From contig JBCBJZ010000134.1 of assembly GCA_038522635.1 (NCBI GenBank), forward strand, positions 1 to 10,082: DNA of 10,082 nt, read 5' to 3'. Positions 1 through 6,142 of this stretch are shown one piece after another. The notes under the pieces were generated by a model, which was given only the letters and a program-made list of their open reading frames with translations, was not told the origin of the DNA and searched no databases. The position numbers were made by a program, and so were the translations under genes. The DNA comes from JBCBJZ01 sp038522635. GTDB lineage: Bacteria > Pseudomonadota > Alphaproteobacteria > Rhizobiales > Hyphomicrobiaceae. The first letter of the stretch is position 1; each line of letters begins with the position of its first letter.

Positions 1-2018
1 ATCATATCGCCGAGGATCGCCATGACGCGCGCCCCCTCGATATCGGTGATTGTGCCTGGCTCGGGGTCCATGCCCTGGAAGTACGGCGGGTTCTGCACGT
101 AGGTGGAGCCGGCGTTCCAACCGTAGGTGAGGTCGGATTTGGCGCGGCCCATCGCTTGCCAGCGTTCATCGCCCTTGAACACATCGCCGTAGCGTTCCGC
201 GAACATCTCGGGCGTGACGCAACGCCGGATCAGCTCAGCGATCTCGTTCGATGACGGCCAGATGTCCTTGAGAAATACATCGTTGCCGTCGCTATCCTGG
301 CCGAGCGGCTCGGTGGTCAGGTCGATGTTGAGCGAGCCCGCGATGGCGTAGGCGACCACCAGCGGCGGCGACGCGAGGTAGTTGGCGCGCGCATCCGGGC
401 TGACGCGGCCTTCGAAGTTGCGGTTGCCCGAGAGCACGGAGGCAACGGCAAGGTCATGCTCGCGCACGGCATGCGAGATCGGCTCGGGCAGAGGACCGGA
501 GTTCCCGATGCAGGTGGTGCAACCGTAGCCAGCGAGCGTGAACCCTAGCGCGTCGAGATCATCCTGCAGTTCGGCGCGGGCCAGATAGTCGGTGACGACC
601 TGGGAGCCTGGCGCGAGCGATGTCTTGACCCACGGCTTGACGCTCAGGCCCTTTGCGCGGGCGTTGCGGGCAACGAGGCCAGCGGCCATCAGGACGGCCG
701 GGTTCGACGTATTGGTGCACGAGGTGATGGCGGCGATGACCACATCACCGTGGCCGAGATCGTGCTCACGGTCGTTGACCGGCACGCGCTTAGCGATATC
801 GGCGCCCGCGACAAGGTCCGGCAGAACGCCTGCGAAGTTCGTCTTGATGTCGGTGAGGGCGACACGGTCCTGCGGGCGTTTGGGACCGGCAAGGGACGGC
901 ACAACGGTGCTCAAGTCGAGTTCGAGCACGTCTGTGTAGACGGCTTCGTTCTGCCCGCGCCACATGCCCTGCGCTTTCGTGTAGGCTTCGACAAGCGCCA
1001 CGCGATCGGGATCGCGGCCCGTCGCGGAAAGGTATTTGATCGTGTCGTCGTCGACCGGGAAGATGCCGCAGGTGGCCCCGTATTCCGGCGCCATGTTGCC
1101 GATGGTGGCGCGGTCTTCGAGCGAAAGGTGATCGAGGCCAGGGCCGAAGAACTCAACGAATTTCTCAACAACGCCGCGCGCGCGCAGCATTTGCGTGCAG
1201 GTCAACACGAGGTCCGTCGCCGTGACGCCCTCGTTGAGCTTGCCTGACATCTTGAAGCCGATCACTTCGGGGATCACCATCGCGACGGGCTGGCCCAGCA
1301 TGGCAGCCTCCGCCTCGATGCCGCCCACGCCCCAGCCAAGCACGCCAAGGCCGTTGACCATGGTGGTATGGCTGTCGGTGCCGATGCAGGTGTCGGGGTA
1401 GGCGATGCCGTCTTCGTTGACCCAGACGGTTTGCGCAAGATACTCGAGATTGACTTGGTGGCAAATGCCGGTGCCGGGCGGTACCACGCGGAAGTTGTTG
1501 AAGGCGCCCGCGCCCCACCGCAGGAACTCGTAGCGCTCCTTGTTGCGCTCGTATTCCATGGCGACGTTCTTCTCGAACGCATCGGCGGTGCCGAAATAGT
1601 CGACCATCACCGAGTGGTCGATGACGAGGTCCACGGGCACCAGCGGGTTGATGCGGGCGGGGTCGCCGCCCATGTTGGCCATCGCGTCGCGCATCGCGGC
1701 AAGGTCAACCACGGCGGGAACGCCGGTGAAGTCCTGCAAAAGGACGCGCGCGGGGCGATAAGCGATCTCGTGCTTGGAGGATTTGACCTGCAACCAAGTG
1801 GACATCGCTTTGATGTCGTCCGCCGTGACCGAACGGCCATCTTCATGGCGCAGGAGGTTTTCAAGCAGAACCTTGAGCGAGAACGGCAGGCGTGAGATGC
1901 CCTCAAGGCCGTTCCGCTCGGCGTCGGGGAGCGAGAAGTACGTGTAGGTTTTGGCGCCGACGGTCAGCGTCTTGCGCGCTTTGAAACTGTCGAGCGAACG
2001 GGGGGTGTGCTGAGCCAA
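1..2018 (-). CDS. acnA: Aconitate hydratase A (3' end beyond the window)
   Basis: This is a cytosolic 4Fe-4S enzyme that interconverts citrate and isocitrate in the TCA and glyoxylate cycles. About 672 N-terminal residues are visible; AcnA/IRP1-type aconitases are near 890-900 residues, so the C-terminal swivel domain is mostly off the left edge. The three cluster ligands are present: C434 in SCTNTSNP and C500 and C503 in GYGCTTCIGNSGPL. Their spacing matches IRP1 C437/C503/C506 exactly. Other AcnA landmarks are DFTGVPAVVDLAAMR, DSHTTMVNGLGVLGWGVGG and GNRNFEGR. The start chosen is TTG at 2018, giving (M)AQHTPRSLDSFKARKTL; AAGGAG lies 8 nt upstream and no nearby in-frame ATG fits. The gene is divergent from ccmA. 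The reading frame is intact throughout the window. Family identity is very secure; only the missing end is unseen. Confidence 0.97.
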   Translation of the reverse strand, partial: MAQHTPRSLDSFKARKTLTVGAKTYTYFSLPDAERNGLEGISRLPFSLKVLLENLLRHEDGRSVTADDIKAMSTWLQVKSSKHEIAYRPARVLLQDFTGVPAVVDLAAMRDAMANMGGDPARINPLVPVDLVIDHSVMVDYFGTADAFEKNVAMEYERNKERYEFLRWGAGAFNNFRVVPPGTGICHQVNLEYLAQTVWVNEDGIAYPDTCIGTDSHTTMVNGLGVLGWGVGGIEAEAAMLGQPVAMVIPEVIGFKMSGKLNEGVTATDLVLTCTQMLRARGVVEKFVEFFGPGLDHLSLEDRATIGNMAPEYGATCGIFPVDDDTIKYLSATGRDPDRVALVEAYTKAQGMWRGQNEAVYTDVLELDLSTVVPSLAGPKRPQDRVALTDIKTNFAGVLPDLVAGADIAKRVPVNDREHDLGHGDVVIAAITSCTNTSNPAVLMAAGLVARNARAKGLSVKPWVKTSLAPGSQVVTDYLARAELQDDLDALGFTLAGYGCTTCIGNSGPLPEPISHAVREHDLAVASVLSGNRNFEGRVSPDARANYLASPPLVVAYAIAGSLNIDLTTEPLGQDSDGNDVFLKDIWPSSNEIAELIRRCVTPEMFAERYGDVFKGDERWQAMGRAKSDLTYGWNAGSTYVQNPPYFQGMDPEPGTITDIEGARVMAILGDM

Positions 2019-2026
2019 GGTGGTTT

Positions 2027-2032
2027 CTCCTT
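2027..2032 (-). promoter_or_regulatory. Ribosome binding site fixing the TTG start of acnA
   Basis: On the minus strand AAGGAG precedes TTG (2018-2016) with an 8-nt spacer. This near-consensus Shine-Dalgarno sequence, together with the usual AcnA N-terminus starting right after it, decides the TTG start. Confidence 0.75.
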
Positions 2033-2111
2033 CGAGCGATCGGCGCGGCACGTCATGTCGCAGTGCAACGCGGGGCATCTCCTGCGCGCTTTATAGGACC
2101 AGCCCTGGCAG

Positions 2112-2192
2112 GTGGCTATAGGTCCGAAGAAGGGCCGTGGCGCGATGGCGCGGGCGTTGGCAGAGGCGCTGCAGGACGGCGGTCTGGCTTAA
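2112..2192 (+). CDS. Possible 26-residue leader peptide or gene remnant before ccmA
   Basis: This frame is open from 2097 to the TAA at 2190-2192. It reads, from a GTG at 2112, MAIGPKKGRGAMARALAEALQ and then DGGLA. The composition is Lys/Arg/Ala-rich and helix-like, with codon choice similar to the real genes nearby. It ends 24 bases before the ccmA start, on the same strand. There is no convincing ribosome binding site and I do not recognise the sequence. It could be a small leader ORF, the degraded end of a lost gene, or chance in GC-rich DNA. Confidence 0.18.
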   Translation: MAIGPKKGRGAMARALAEALQDGGLA

Positions 2193-2216
2193 AGGACGTG
2201 AACGGGCGATGAGGCA

Positions 2217-2933
2217 GTGACAGCAACGTACACGCTGCATGTTACGGACTTGAGCACCCGGCGTGGCGACCGGCATGTGAGCGCCGGCATCGATGTCACG
2301 TTGCGGGCCGGTGAAGCGCTGGTGTTGGCGGGCCCGAACGGTGCGGGCAAAACGACGCTGCTGCGTACGATTGCAGGGTTTTTGTCGCCGGCCGAGGGCG
2401 TGTTGGCGCTAACCGGTCCGGGCCTTGAGCCTGACATGCGCCAGAGCGCGTTGCACTACGTCGGGCATCGCAATGCGCTGAAAGCCGGGCAGTCAGTGCA
2501 GGATAACGTGCAGTTTTGGGCGCGTTTCTTGGCGGCCGAGCGGCCGTTTGCGGGTCTTGGCGATGGCTTGAGCGTGGCGCAGGCGTTAGGCGCGATGGGG
2601 CTCGGCGAGCTGGGCGATGTCGCGGTGGGGGATCTGTCGGCCGGCCAACAGCGACGTGCGGCTTTGGCCCGGCTGCTTTGCGCGCCGCGACCGCTTTGGC
2701 TGCTCGACGAGCCGACGGTGTCGCTCGATCAGGAGGGGCGGGCGCTGTTGGCACGGATGATCGCAAAGCATCGCGGGGCCGGTGGTTTGTGCATCGCGGC
2801 GACCCACATCGATCTGGGCTTGGAAGGCGCGAAGGTGCTGCGTCTGCAGTTGCCCGATGACGAGGACGAAGCGGCTGGCGAAAATGATGAAACCAACGAT
2901 GAAACCGTTGAGATGATCAGAACAACGAACTGA
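2217..2933 (+). CDS. ccmA: Haem exporter ATP-binding protein CcmA
   Basis: This is the ABC ATPase of the CcmABCD haem-handling complex for c-type cytochrome maturation, which acts at the inner face of the cytoplasmic membrane. The 238-residue protein has Walker A GPNGAGKT (39-46), the CcmA-type YVGHRNALK segment (81-89), signature LSAGQQRRAALARLL (140-154), Walker B PLWLLDEP (159-166), the D-loop (SLD, 169-171) and the H-loop ATH (195-197). LSAGQQRR followed closely by LWLLDEP is characteristic of CcmA rather than of a general ABC transporter. The start is GTG at 2217; the ATG at 2209 is out of frame and stops after three codons. The Shine-Dalgarno sequence is poor. CcmA proteins usually end near residue 205-215; here an acidic tail (214-238, starting DDEDEAAGENDET) follows. 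No ccmB or ccmC lies downstream. The last 17 bases overlap the convergent oxidoreductase gene. Confidence 0.9.
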   Translation: MTATYTLHVTDLSTRRGDRHVSAGIDVTLRAGEALVLAGPNGAGKTTLLRTIAGFLSPAEGVLALTGPGLEPDMRQSALHYVGHRNALKAGQSVQDNVQFWARFLAAERPFAGLGDGLSVAQALGAMGLGELGDVAVGDLSAGQQRRAALARLLCAPRPLWLLDEPTVSLDQEGRALLARMIAKHRGAGGLCIAATHIDLGLEGAKVLRLQLPDDEDEAAGENDETNDETVEMIRTTN

Positions 2934-3891
2934 CCATCGCACGGCCGAGGCTCGCGCCGCTATCGAACGCGTGTTCGGCGAGGCGGCCAAGGCACCAATC
3001 GCCCGCGCAGCCGATCATATGTTCCGATGAGAACATGTAGGTCTCGGCGAGTGACGTATCGACCAGACCGTTGCGCCAGAGGTAAGCCGACATTTGCGCC
3101 GGGCGCACCGGCGGCAGGTCGAGCTGGTGGCTCACTTCCGCCCATAGTTCGGCGGCAACCACGTCTGGGTCGGCATCCTCGGTCTCGCGGCTCCAGGCAG
3201 GGGAGGCGTGGATGACGATCTGCTCGCCGCGTGCCGCACGTCCCGGTTTGGCGTTGTTGCGCGACACCCAACGGATCACCTCCGACATGTCCGAGAACAC
3301 GTCCTGCTGAGGGATCACCTCGTCGTCGAGCCGCACGAGCACCGCCCAGCATGGCGACATACGTACCTTCGAAAGCGCGTCCACCATCCATTCGACACGC
3401 CCCAGCAGCAGACGCGCTTCGGGTGCGGGAACCGCCACCGCCACCGCCTCGAACGGACCCGCATGGGTTTCATCGTCGAACCAGAGGTTCCAGCCCTTGT
3501 CCGAGCGCTGCGCGGTATGCACGCGCTTGCCGTTTTGGATGCGCACGCTTTCCGCCAACGGCCGCACGATGGACGCCATACCCGGTGTGCCCACGTACCA
3601 GGGCGACATTTGCCCGCCGCCCTTGCCGCCACCGCTGGTGCGCGGCATCCAACGCGTGGCGTAGCCGGTGGCTGTAAGTTCATCGACGTAGTTTTTGAAC
3701 TTCGCGGAACGGGCGGTGAAATACTGCGCGCCGTGATCGAAGGCGGTGAGCCCCAGCCGGGCGGTGGCGATGCGGCCGCCGATCACCCGTTCCTGCTCGA
3801 AGACCTCAACGTAGCAGCCGGCACGACGCAGCACCCGGGCGCACGCCAGGCCCGCCATTCCTGCACCGATAACAGCTACGCGATATGTCAC
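2917..3891 (-). CDS. NAD(P)/FAD-dependent oxidoreductase, renalase/COG3380-like
   Basis: This 324-residue flavoprotein belongs to the amine-oxidase/renalase-like group. The N-terminus is a Rossmann FAD-binding fold: IGAGMAGLACARVL with G9, G11 and G14, the ribose-binding acid E32 in FEQE, then IGGRIAT (37-43). It is followed by FDHGAQYFTAR, typical of COG3380 predicted NAD/FAD oxidoreductases. Near the C-terminus, GDWCLGRLAEHAFDSG (297-312) is the second FAD-contacting motif. No signal peptide is present, so a cytoplasmic location is expected. The start is GTG at 3891, preceded by GAGGGGA with a 5-nt spacer. The substrate is unknown for most members and cannot be read from sequence. The gene is convergent with ccmA (17-bp overlap) and has its own upstream region. 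Confidence is high for the family and low for any reaction. Confidence 0.9.
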   Translation of the reverse strand: MTYRVAVIGAGMAGLACARVLRRAGCYVEVFEQERVIGGRIATARLGLTAFDHGAQYFTARSAKFKNYVDELTATGYATRWMPRTSGGGKGGGQMSPWYVGTPGMASIVRPLAESVRIQNGKRVHTAQRSDKGWNLWFDDETHAGPFEAVAVAVPAPEARLLLGRVEWMVDALSKVRMSPCWAVLVRLDDEVIPQQDVFSDMSEVIRWVSRNNAKPGRAARGEQIVIHASPAWSRETEDADPDVVAAELWAEVSHQLDLPPVRPAQMSAYLWRNGLVDTSLAETYMFSSEHMIGCAGDWCLGRLAEHAFDSGASLGRAMVSSLF

Positions 3892-4064
3892 TACAGTCCC
3901 CTCGCTTCACACGCTGCTCATTTGCGCATGTTGCGGTTGCCAAGCCTTATGGCTCGATCGTTTTCACGGCGATGGGAACAAAGACCAAGCCTTTTGCGCC
4001 ATGCACCAACTTTGAGCCTAAGCGATTAAGCCTAAGAATTGGTTTTTGGCGGTTCGCCGCGCTC

Positions 4065-4088
4065 ATCGCGAGACGTATCGCGAGATGT
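4065..4088. repeat. 12-bp tandem direct repeat
   Basis: ATCGCGAGACGT (4065-4076) is followed directly by ATCGCGAGATGT (4077-4088), with one mismatch. It lies about 175-200 bp upstream of the oxidoreductase start. A regulator site or replication slippage are both possible. Confidence 0.5.
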
Positions 4089-4141
4089 AGGCATGGTCTA
4101 CACGGGTGAGGTTAAAGGAACGCAAGGTTACCGATTTTGCT

Positions 4142-4180
4142 CAAATGCCGTGCATTTGTGATTGGTTCATTGAAACCAAT
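4142..4180. repeat. Two adjacent perfect hairpins downstream of mch
   Basis: Hairpin 1 is CAAATGC-CGT-GCATTTG (4142-4158). Hairpin 2 is ATTGGTT-CATTGA-AACCAAT (4161-4180). Both have perfect 7-bp stems and lie 25-63 nt beyond the mch stop on the minus strand. Neither is followed by a T-run on that strand, so this is not a standard intrinsic terminator. It may protect the mRNA 3' end, or be part of a small transcript on either strand. Confidence 0.45.
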
Positions 4181-4204
4181 GTGCGATTTCGATGAAGGCC
4201 CGTT

Positions 4205-5308
4205 TCATTTTGGTAGGGCCACCCAATAATCGAGATCGAGGATGGTCGCTTCGTGGTATTTACCATCCGTGCTCGGCATGGGAAATGTGTCAGGGTTTTC
4301 GTTCTTGAGTGCCAACGTGCGTACCCTCAAGCCGCCCAGGCCGGGCGCTGCGATGTCAGCCTTCTCCAGAATGGTGCTGAAAGCGTAGACCGTATCGCCG
4401 GCAAACAGCGGCGCCACATGGCGACCACCGTTGATGGCCAACACGGCGAAGGCGTTGGCGAGGCCGTTGAAGCTTAGCGCGCGCGCCAGTGAGATTACGA
4501 CGCCGCCATAGATGAGGCGGCGGCCGTGGCGGCCTGCGTTCGCAGCGACCTGATCGAAGTGGACTTTCGCGGTGTTCTGGTAGAGGCGCGTGGCGCTTTG
4601 GTGCTCGGCCTCTTCGACCGTGACCCCGTCCACATGCGCGATGGTTTCGCTGACCTTATAGGCGTCGAAACGGTGGGGTGCGCCTGCGCGCACATCATCA
4701 TAGGCGCTGATGTCAAGATCGCGGAGATGCTGGCCGAGCCGCTCGGGTGCGACGGCGCTTGGCAGGTCCGGCACGGTGGCCGCACCCGTGGGTGTCGCTT
4801 GGTCGCGCTTGTTGACCATGACCCAACGGTTGAACGAAAGGACCACTTCGTCGCGTTGGTTGACGCCAGTGGTTTCCACGTAAACAACGCCGGTTTTGCC
4901 GTTCGAATTCTCTTTAAGGCCGATCGTTTTGGTGGAGGCCGAAAGGGTATCGCCCGGGTAAACGGCTGTATTGAATTGGCATGCCGCATAACCGAGATTG
5001 GCGACCGCGTTCAACGAGATGTCCGGAACGGTTTTTCCAAAGACGGTATGGAACACCAGTAAGTCATCGATCGGGCTGCGCGGAAGGCCAATCGCTTGCG
5101 CAAAACTGTCCGCCGACTGCACGGCAAACCGGCTGCCGTAAAGAGCGTTGTAGACAGCGACGTCGCCCGCGGTGAGCGTACGCGGGGTGGCATGCGTCAG
5201 TGTTTCGCCAATCTTGAAATCTTCAAAAAAGCGGCCGGGATTGGTTTTGGTCGGCACCGCTTTGCCGTTGCCGGTTTCGATGGAGGTCGCGCCTGGCGTA
5301 TCGGTCAT
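4205..5308 (-). CDS. mch: Mesaconyl-CoA hydratase (beta-methylmalyl-CoA dehydratase), MaoC family
   Basis: This enzyme interconverts mesaconyl-C1-CoA and beta-methylmalyl-CoA in the ethylmalonyl-CoA pathway of acetyl-CoA assimilation. The 367-residue protein has the double hot-dog (MaoC) layout. It matches my recollection of the Rhodobacter enzyme in many segments: TNPGRFFEDF (22-31), LYGSRFAVQS, FGKTVPDISLNAVANLGYA (90-108), YPGDTLSA (117-124), GLKENSNGKTGVVYVETTG, HVDGVTVEEAEH, RLIYGGVVISLARALSFNGLA and the C-terminal LDLDYWVALP. D82 and H87 form a D-x4-H pair like the hydratase catalytic dyad; that assignment is inferred. The ATG at 5308 has AAAGAG 5 nt upstream and adds about 20 residues before the conserved TNPGRFFED start. 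A large inverted repeat sits upstream. The mcl2-like gene of the same pathway lies two genes upstream on the same strand. Confidence 0.92.
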   Translation of the reverse strand: MTDTPGATSIETGNGKAVPTKTNPGRFFEDFKIGETLTHATPRTLTAGDVAVYNALYGSRFAVQSADSFAQAIGLPRSPIDDLLVFHTVFGKTVPDISLNAVANLGYAACQFNTAVYPGDTLSASTKTIGLKENSNGKTGVVYVETTGVNQRDEVVLSFNRWVMVNKRDQATPTGAATVPDLPSAVAPERLGQHLRDLDISAYDDVRAGAPHRFDAYKVSETIAHVDGVTVEEAEHQSATRLYQNTAKVHFDQVAANAGRHGRRLIYGGVVISLARALSFNGLANAFAVLAINGGRHVAPLFAGDTVYAFSTILEKADIAAPGLGGLRVRTLALKNENPDTFPMPSTDGKYHEATILDLDYWVALPK

Positions 5309-5406
5309 CGGTCTCTTTCAACGTCGCGCACAGCGCTTGGATTATCGGGCGATGGATCGGGATCACTCTAGATGAGCCCGACATCGACCAAAGATGATCG
5401 AAGTCT

Positions 5407-5495
5407 ATAGGGGAGAGCAACTTTCGGCGCAAAGGCTCAGGCGGGCGTGTTTGAGCCCGTTATTCGCAGTTTGCGCCTGTTGCTCTCGGCCCTAT
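5407..5495. repeat. 89-nt composite inverted repeat between the lipoprotein gene and mch
   Basis: Four arm segments pair in nested order: ATAGGG (5407-5412) with CCCTAT (5490-5495); GAGAGCAAC (5413-5421) with GTTGCTCTC (5479-5487); GGCGCAAA (5426-5433) with TTTGCGCC (5470-5477); GGCTCA (5434-5439) with TGAGCC (5452-5457). That gives 29 Watson-Crick pairs, interrupted by a 2-nt bulge, a 1x4 internal loop and a 12-nt one-sided bulge. The right arm includes the TAG stop of the lipoprotein gene. There is no T-run after it on either strand. It could be an mRNA processing or attenuation structure ahead of mch, a short palindromic repeat element, or a non-autonomous mobile element. Confidence 0.7.
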
Positions 5496-5842
5496 GAGCC
5501 GCACAGCGTCGCTTCCAGCTTGCAGTAGTAATTGCGCACGCCGCCCGTCAGCGACAGTCCCGGCTTGCACGTCTTGAAGTGATCGACGACCTGTACGCGG
5601 CGTAGGCCCGCGGCAATCATGCGACCCTTCAACGCATCCATGTCACTTTCAAGGTTCGCGGTGGCGTGGGCTTCGGCCTTGGCGCGGTTGAAGGTGGTGG
5701 CGGTGCCGCTTGCCACATCACAGTTGCCGCCAAGATCGGAGCGCTTGTTTTCGAAATTGGCAAGCCTGCCGTCGTGCGCACACGCGCTAAGCAAACTGAT
5801 GATGACGGCGACCCCTGCCGCGCGAACCGAAACGCTCCACAT
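5492..5842 (-). CDS. Small predicted lipoprotein, function unknown
   Basis: This 116-residue protein has a lipoprotein signal: MWSVSVR, a hydrophobic core (about residues 8-18), then lipobox LSAC with C21 as the likely lipidated residue. The mature part has four further cysteines (C41, C92, C107, C114), enough for two disulfides in the periplasm, and an Ala/Glu-rich, probably helical centre (about 54-80). I do not recognise the family. The frame is open further upstream to an ATG at 5959, but that extension is Pro/Arg-rich and would bury the signal peptide; the ATG at 5842 has a G-rich stretch (CGGGGG) just upstream and gives a textbook signal sequence. It lies between the mcl2-like gene and mch on the same strand, but gaps of 300 and 183 bp argue against a tight operon. 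Confidence 0.72.
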   Translation of the reverse strand: MWSVSVRAAGVAVIISLLSACAHDGRLANFENKRSDLGGNCDVASGTATTFNRAKAEAHATANLESDMDALKGRMIAAGLRRVQVVDHFKTCKPGLSLTGGVRNYYCKLEATLCGS

Positions 5843-6142
5843 GATGACCCCCGTGGCAAGGCAACAACGCAACTGATGTGGCGGTCTTGGCGGGGGCTTT
5901 GGCGAGATACGCGCACCCATCGTGAACCGCGTCCACGGTCTAAGCGACGAATGCGGCATGGCCGCGCGGGCCTTGCGGAGAAGTGCGGTTCATCCCCAAG
6001 CGCGTGGAGAGCGAGATGGATGAGTTCGCGATGGAGGCCGTAGAGGCCTGATTTCAATGGATTTTATGATGGCTCCGCCAAACGCGCTCTAGCGTTGCAG
6101 CGCTCAGCGTGTGGAGAACGCTGTGGACGAAGCTTCGGCGCC
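5843..6142. other. 300-bp gap between the lipoprotein gene and the mcl2-like gene
   Basis: This region should hold the lipoprotein promoter and the 3' end of the mcl2-like transcript, both on the minus strand. It contains a small inverted repeat CAGCGT/ACGCTG (6105-6123) and a CGAAGCTTCG palindrome (about 6128-6137) just past the mcl2-like stop; neither is followed by a T-run. A short plus-strand frame from a GTG at 5983 to the TGA at 6051 reads MRFIPKRVESEMDEFAMEAV then EA. It looks more protein-like than its surroundings, but it is tiny, unrecognised and lacks a properly spaced ribosome binding site. Confidence 0.5.

Larger units (their letters stand above)
3892..4204. other. Intergenic region with short repeats, no gene seen
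   Basis: This gap lies between the oxidoreductase start and the mch stop, both on the minus strand, so it should hold the oxidoreductase promoter and the end of the mch transcript. It is more AT-rich than its surroundings. It contains AGCCTAAG twice (4015-4022 and 4029-4036), a 12-bp tandem repeat (4065-4088), a 17-bp motif shared with the kinase upstream region (4098-4114), and two perfect 7-bp hairpins (4142-4158 and 4161-4180). An open plus-strand frame (3885-4109) shows no recognisable protein and has no ribosome binding site. Confidence 0.6.

Noticed and set aside
592..1895. Long plus-strand frames within the acnA region
   Set aside because: They lie opposite a strongly conserved aconitase frame; their translations are Arg/Ala-rich shadows typical of GC-rich DNA.
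3208..4029. 273-codon plus-strand frame opposite the oxidoreductase gene
   Set aside because: The minus strand encodes clear FAD-binding motifs across the same span and the plus frame resembles no protein family.
5405..5432. Minus-strand promoter for mch: TTGCGC, 16-bp spacer, CTATAG
   Set aside because: The elements coincide with the arms of the composite inverted repeat, so the match is explained by that structure; without transcription data it is not a separate feature.
5843..5959. N-terminal extension of the lipoprotein gene to the ATG at 5959
   Set aside because: The extra 39 residues are Pro/Arg-rich, lack a ribosome binding site and would place the signal peptide inside the protein.
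6105..6137. Intrinsic terminator after the mcl2-like gene
   Set aside because: The CAGCGT/ACGCTG stem is only 6 bp, and no T-run follows it or the CGAAGCTTCG palindrome on the minus strand.
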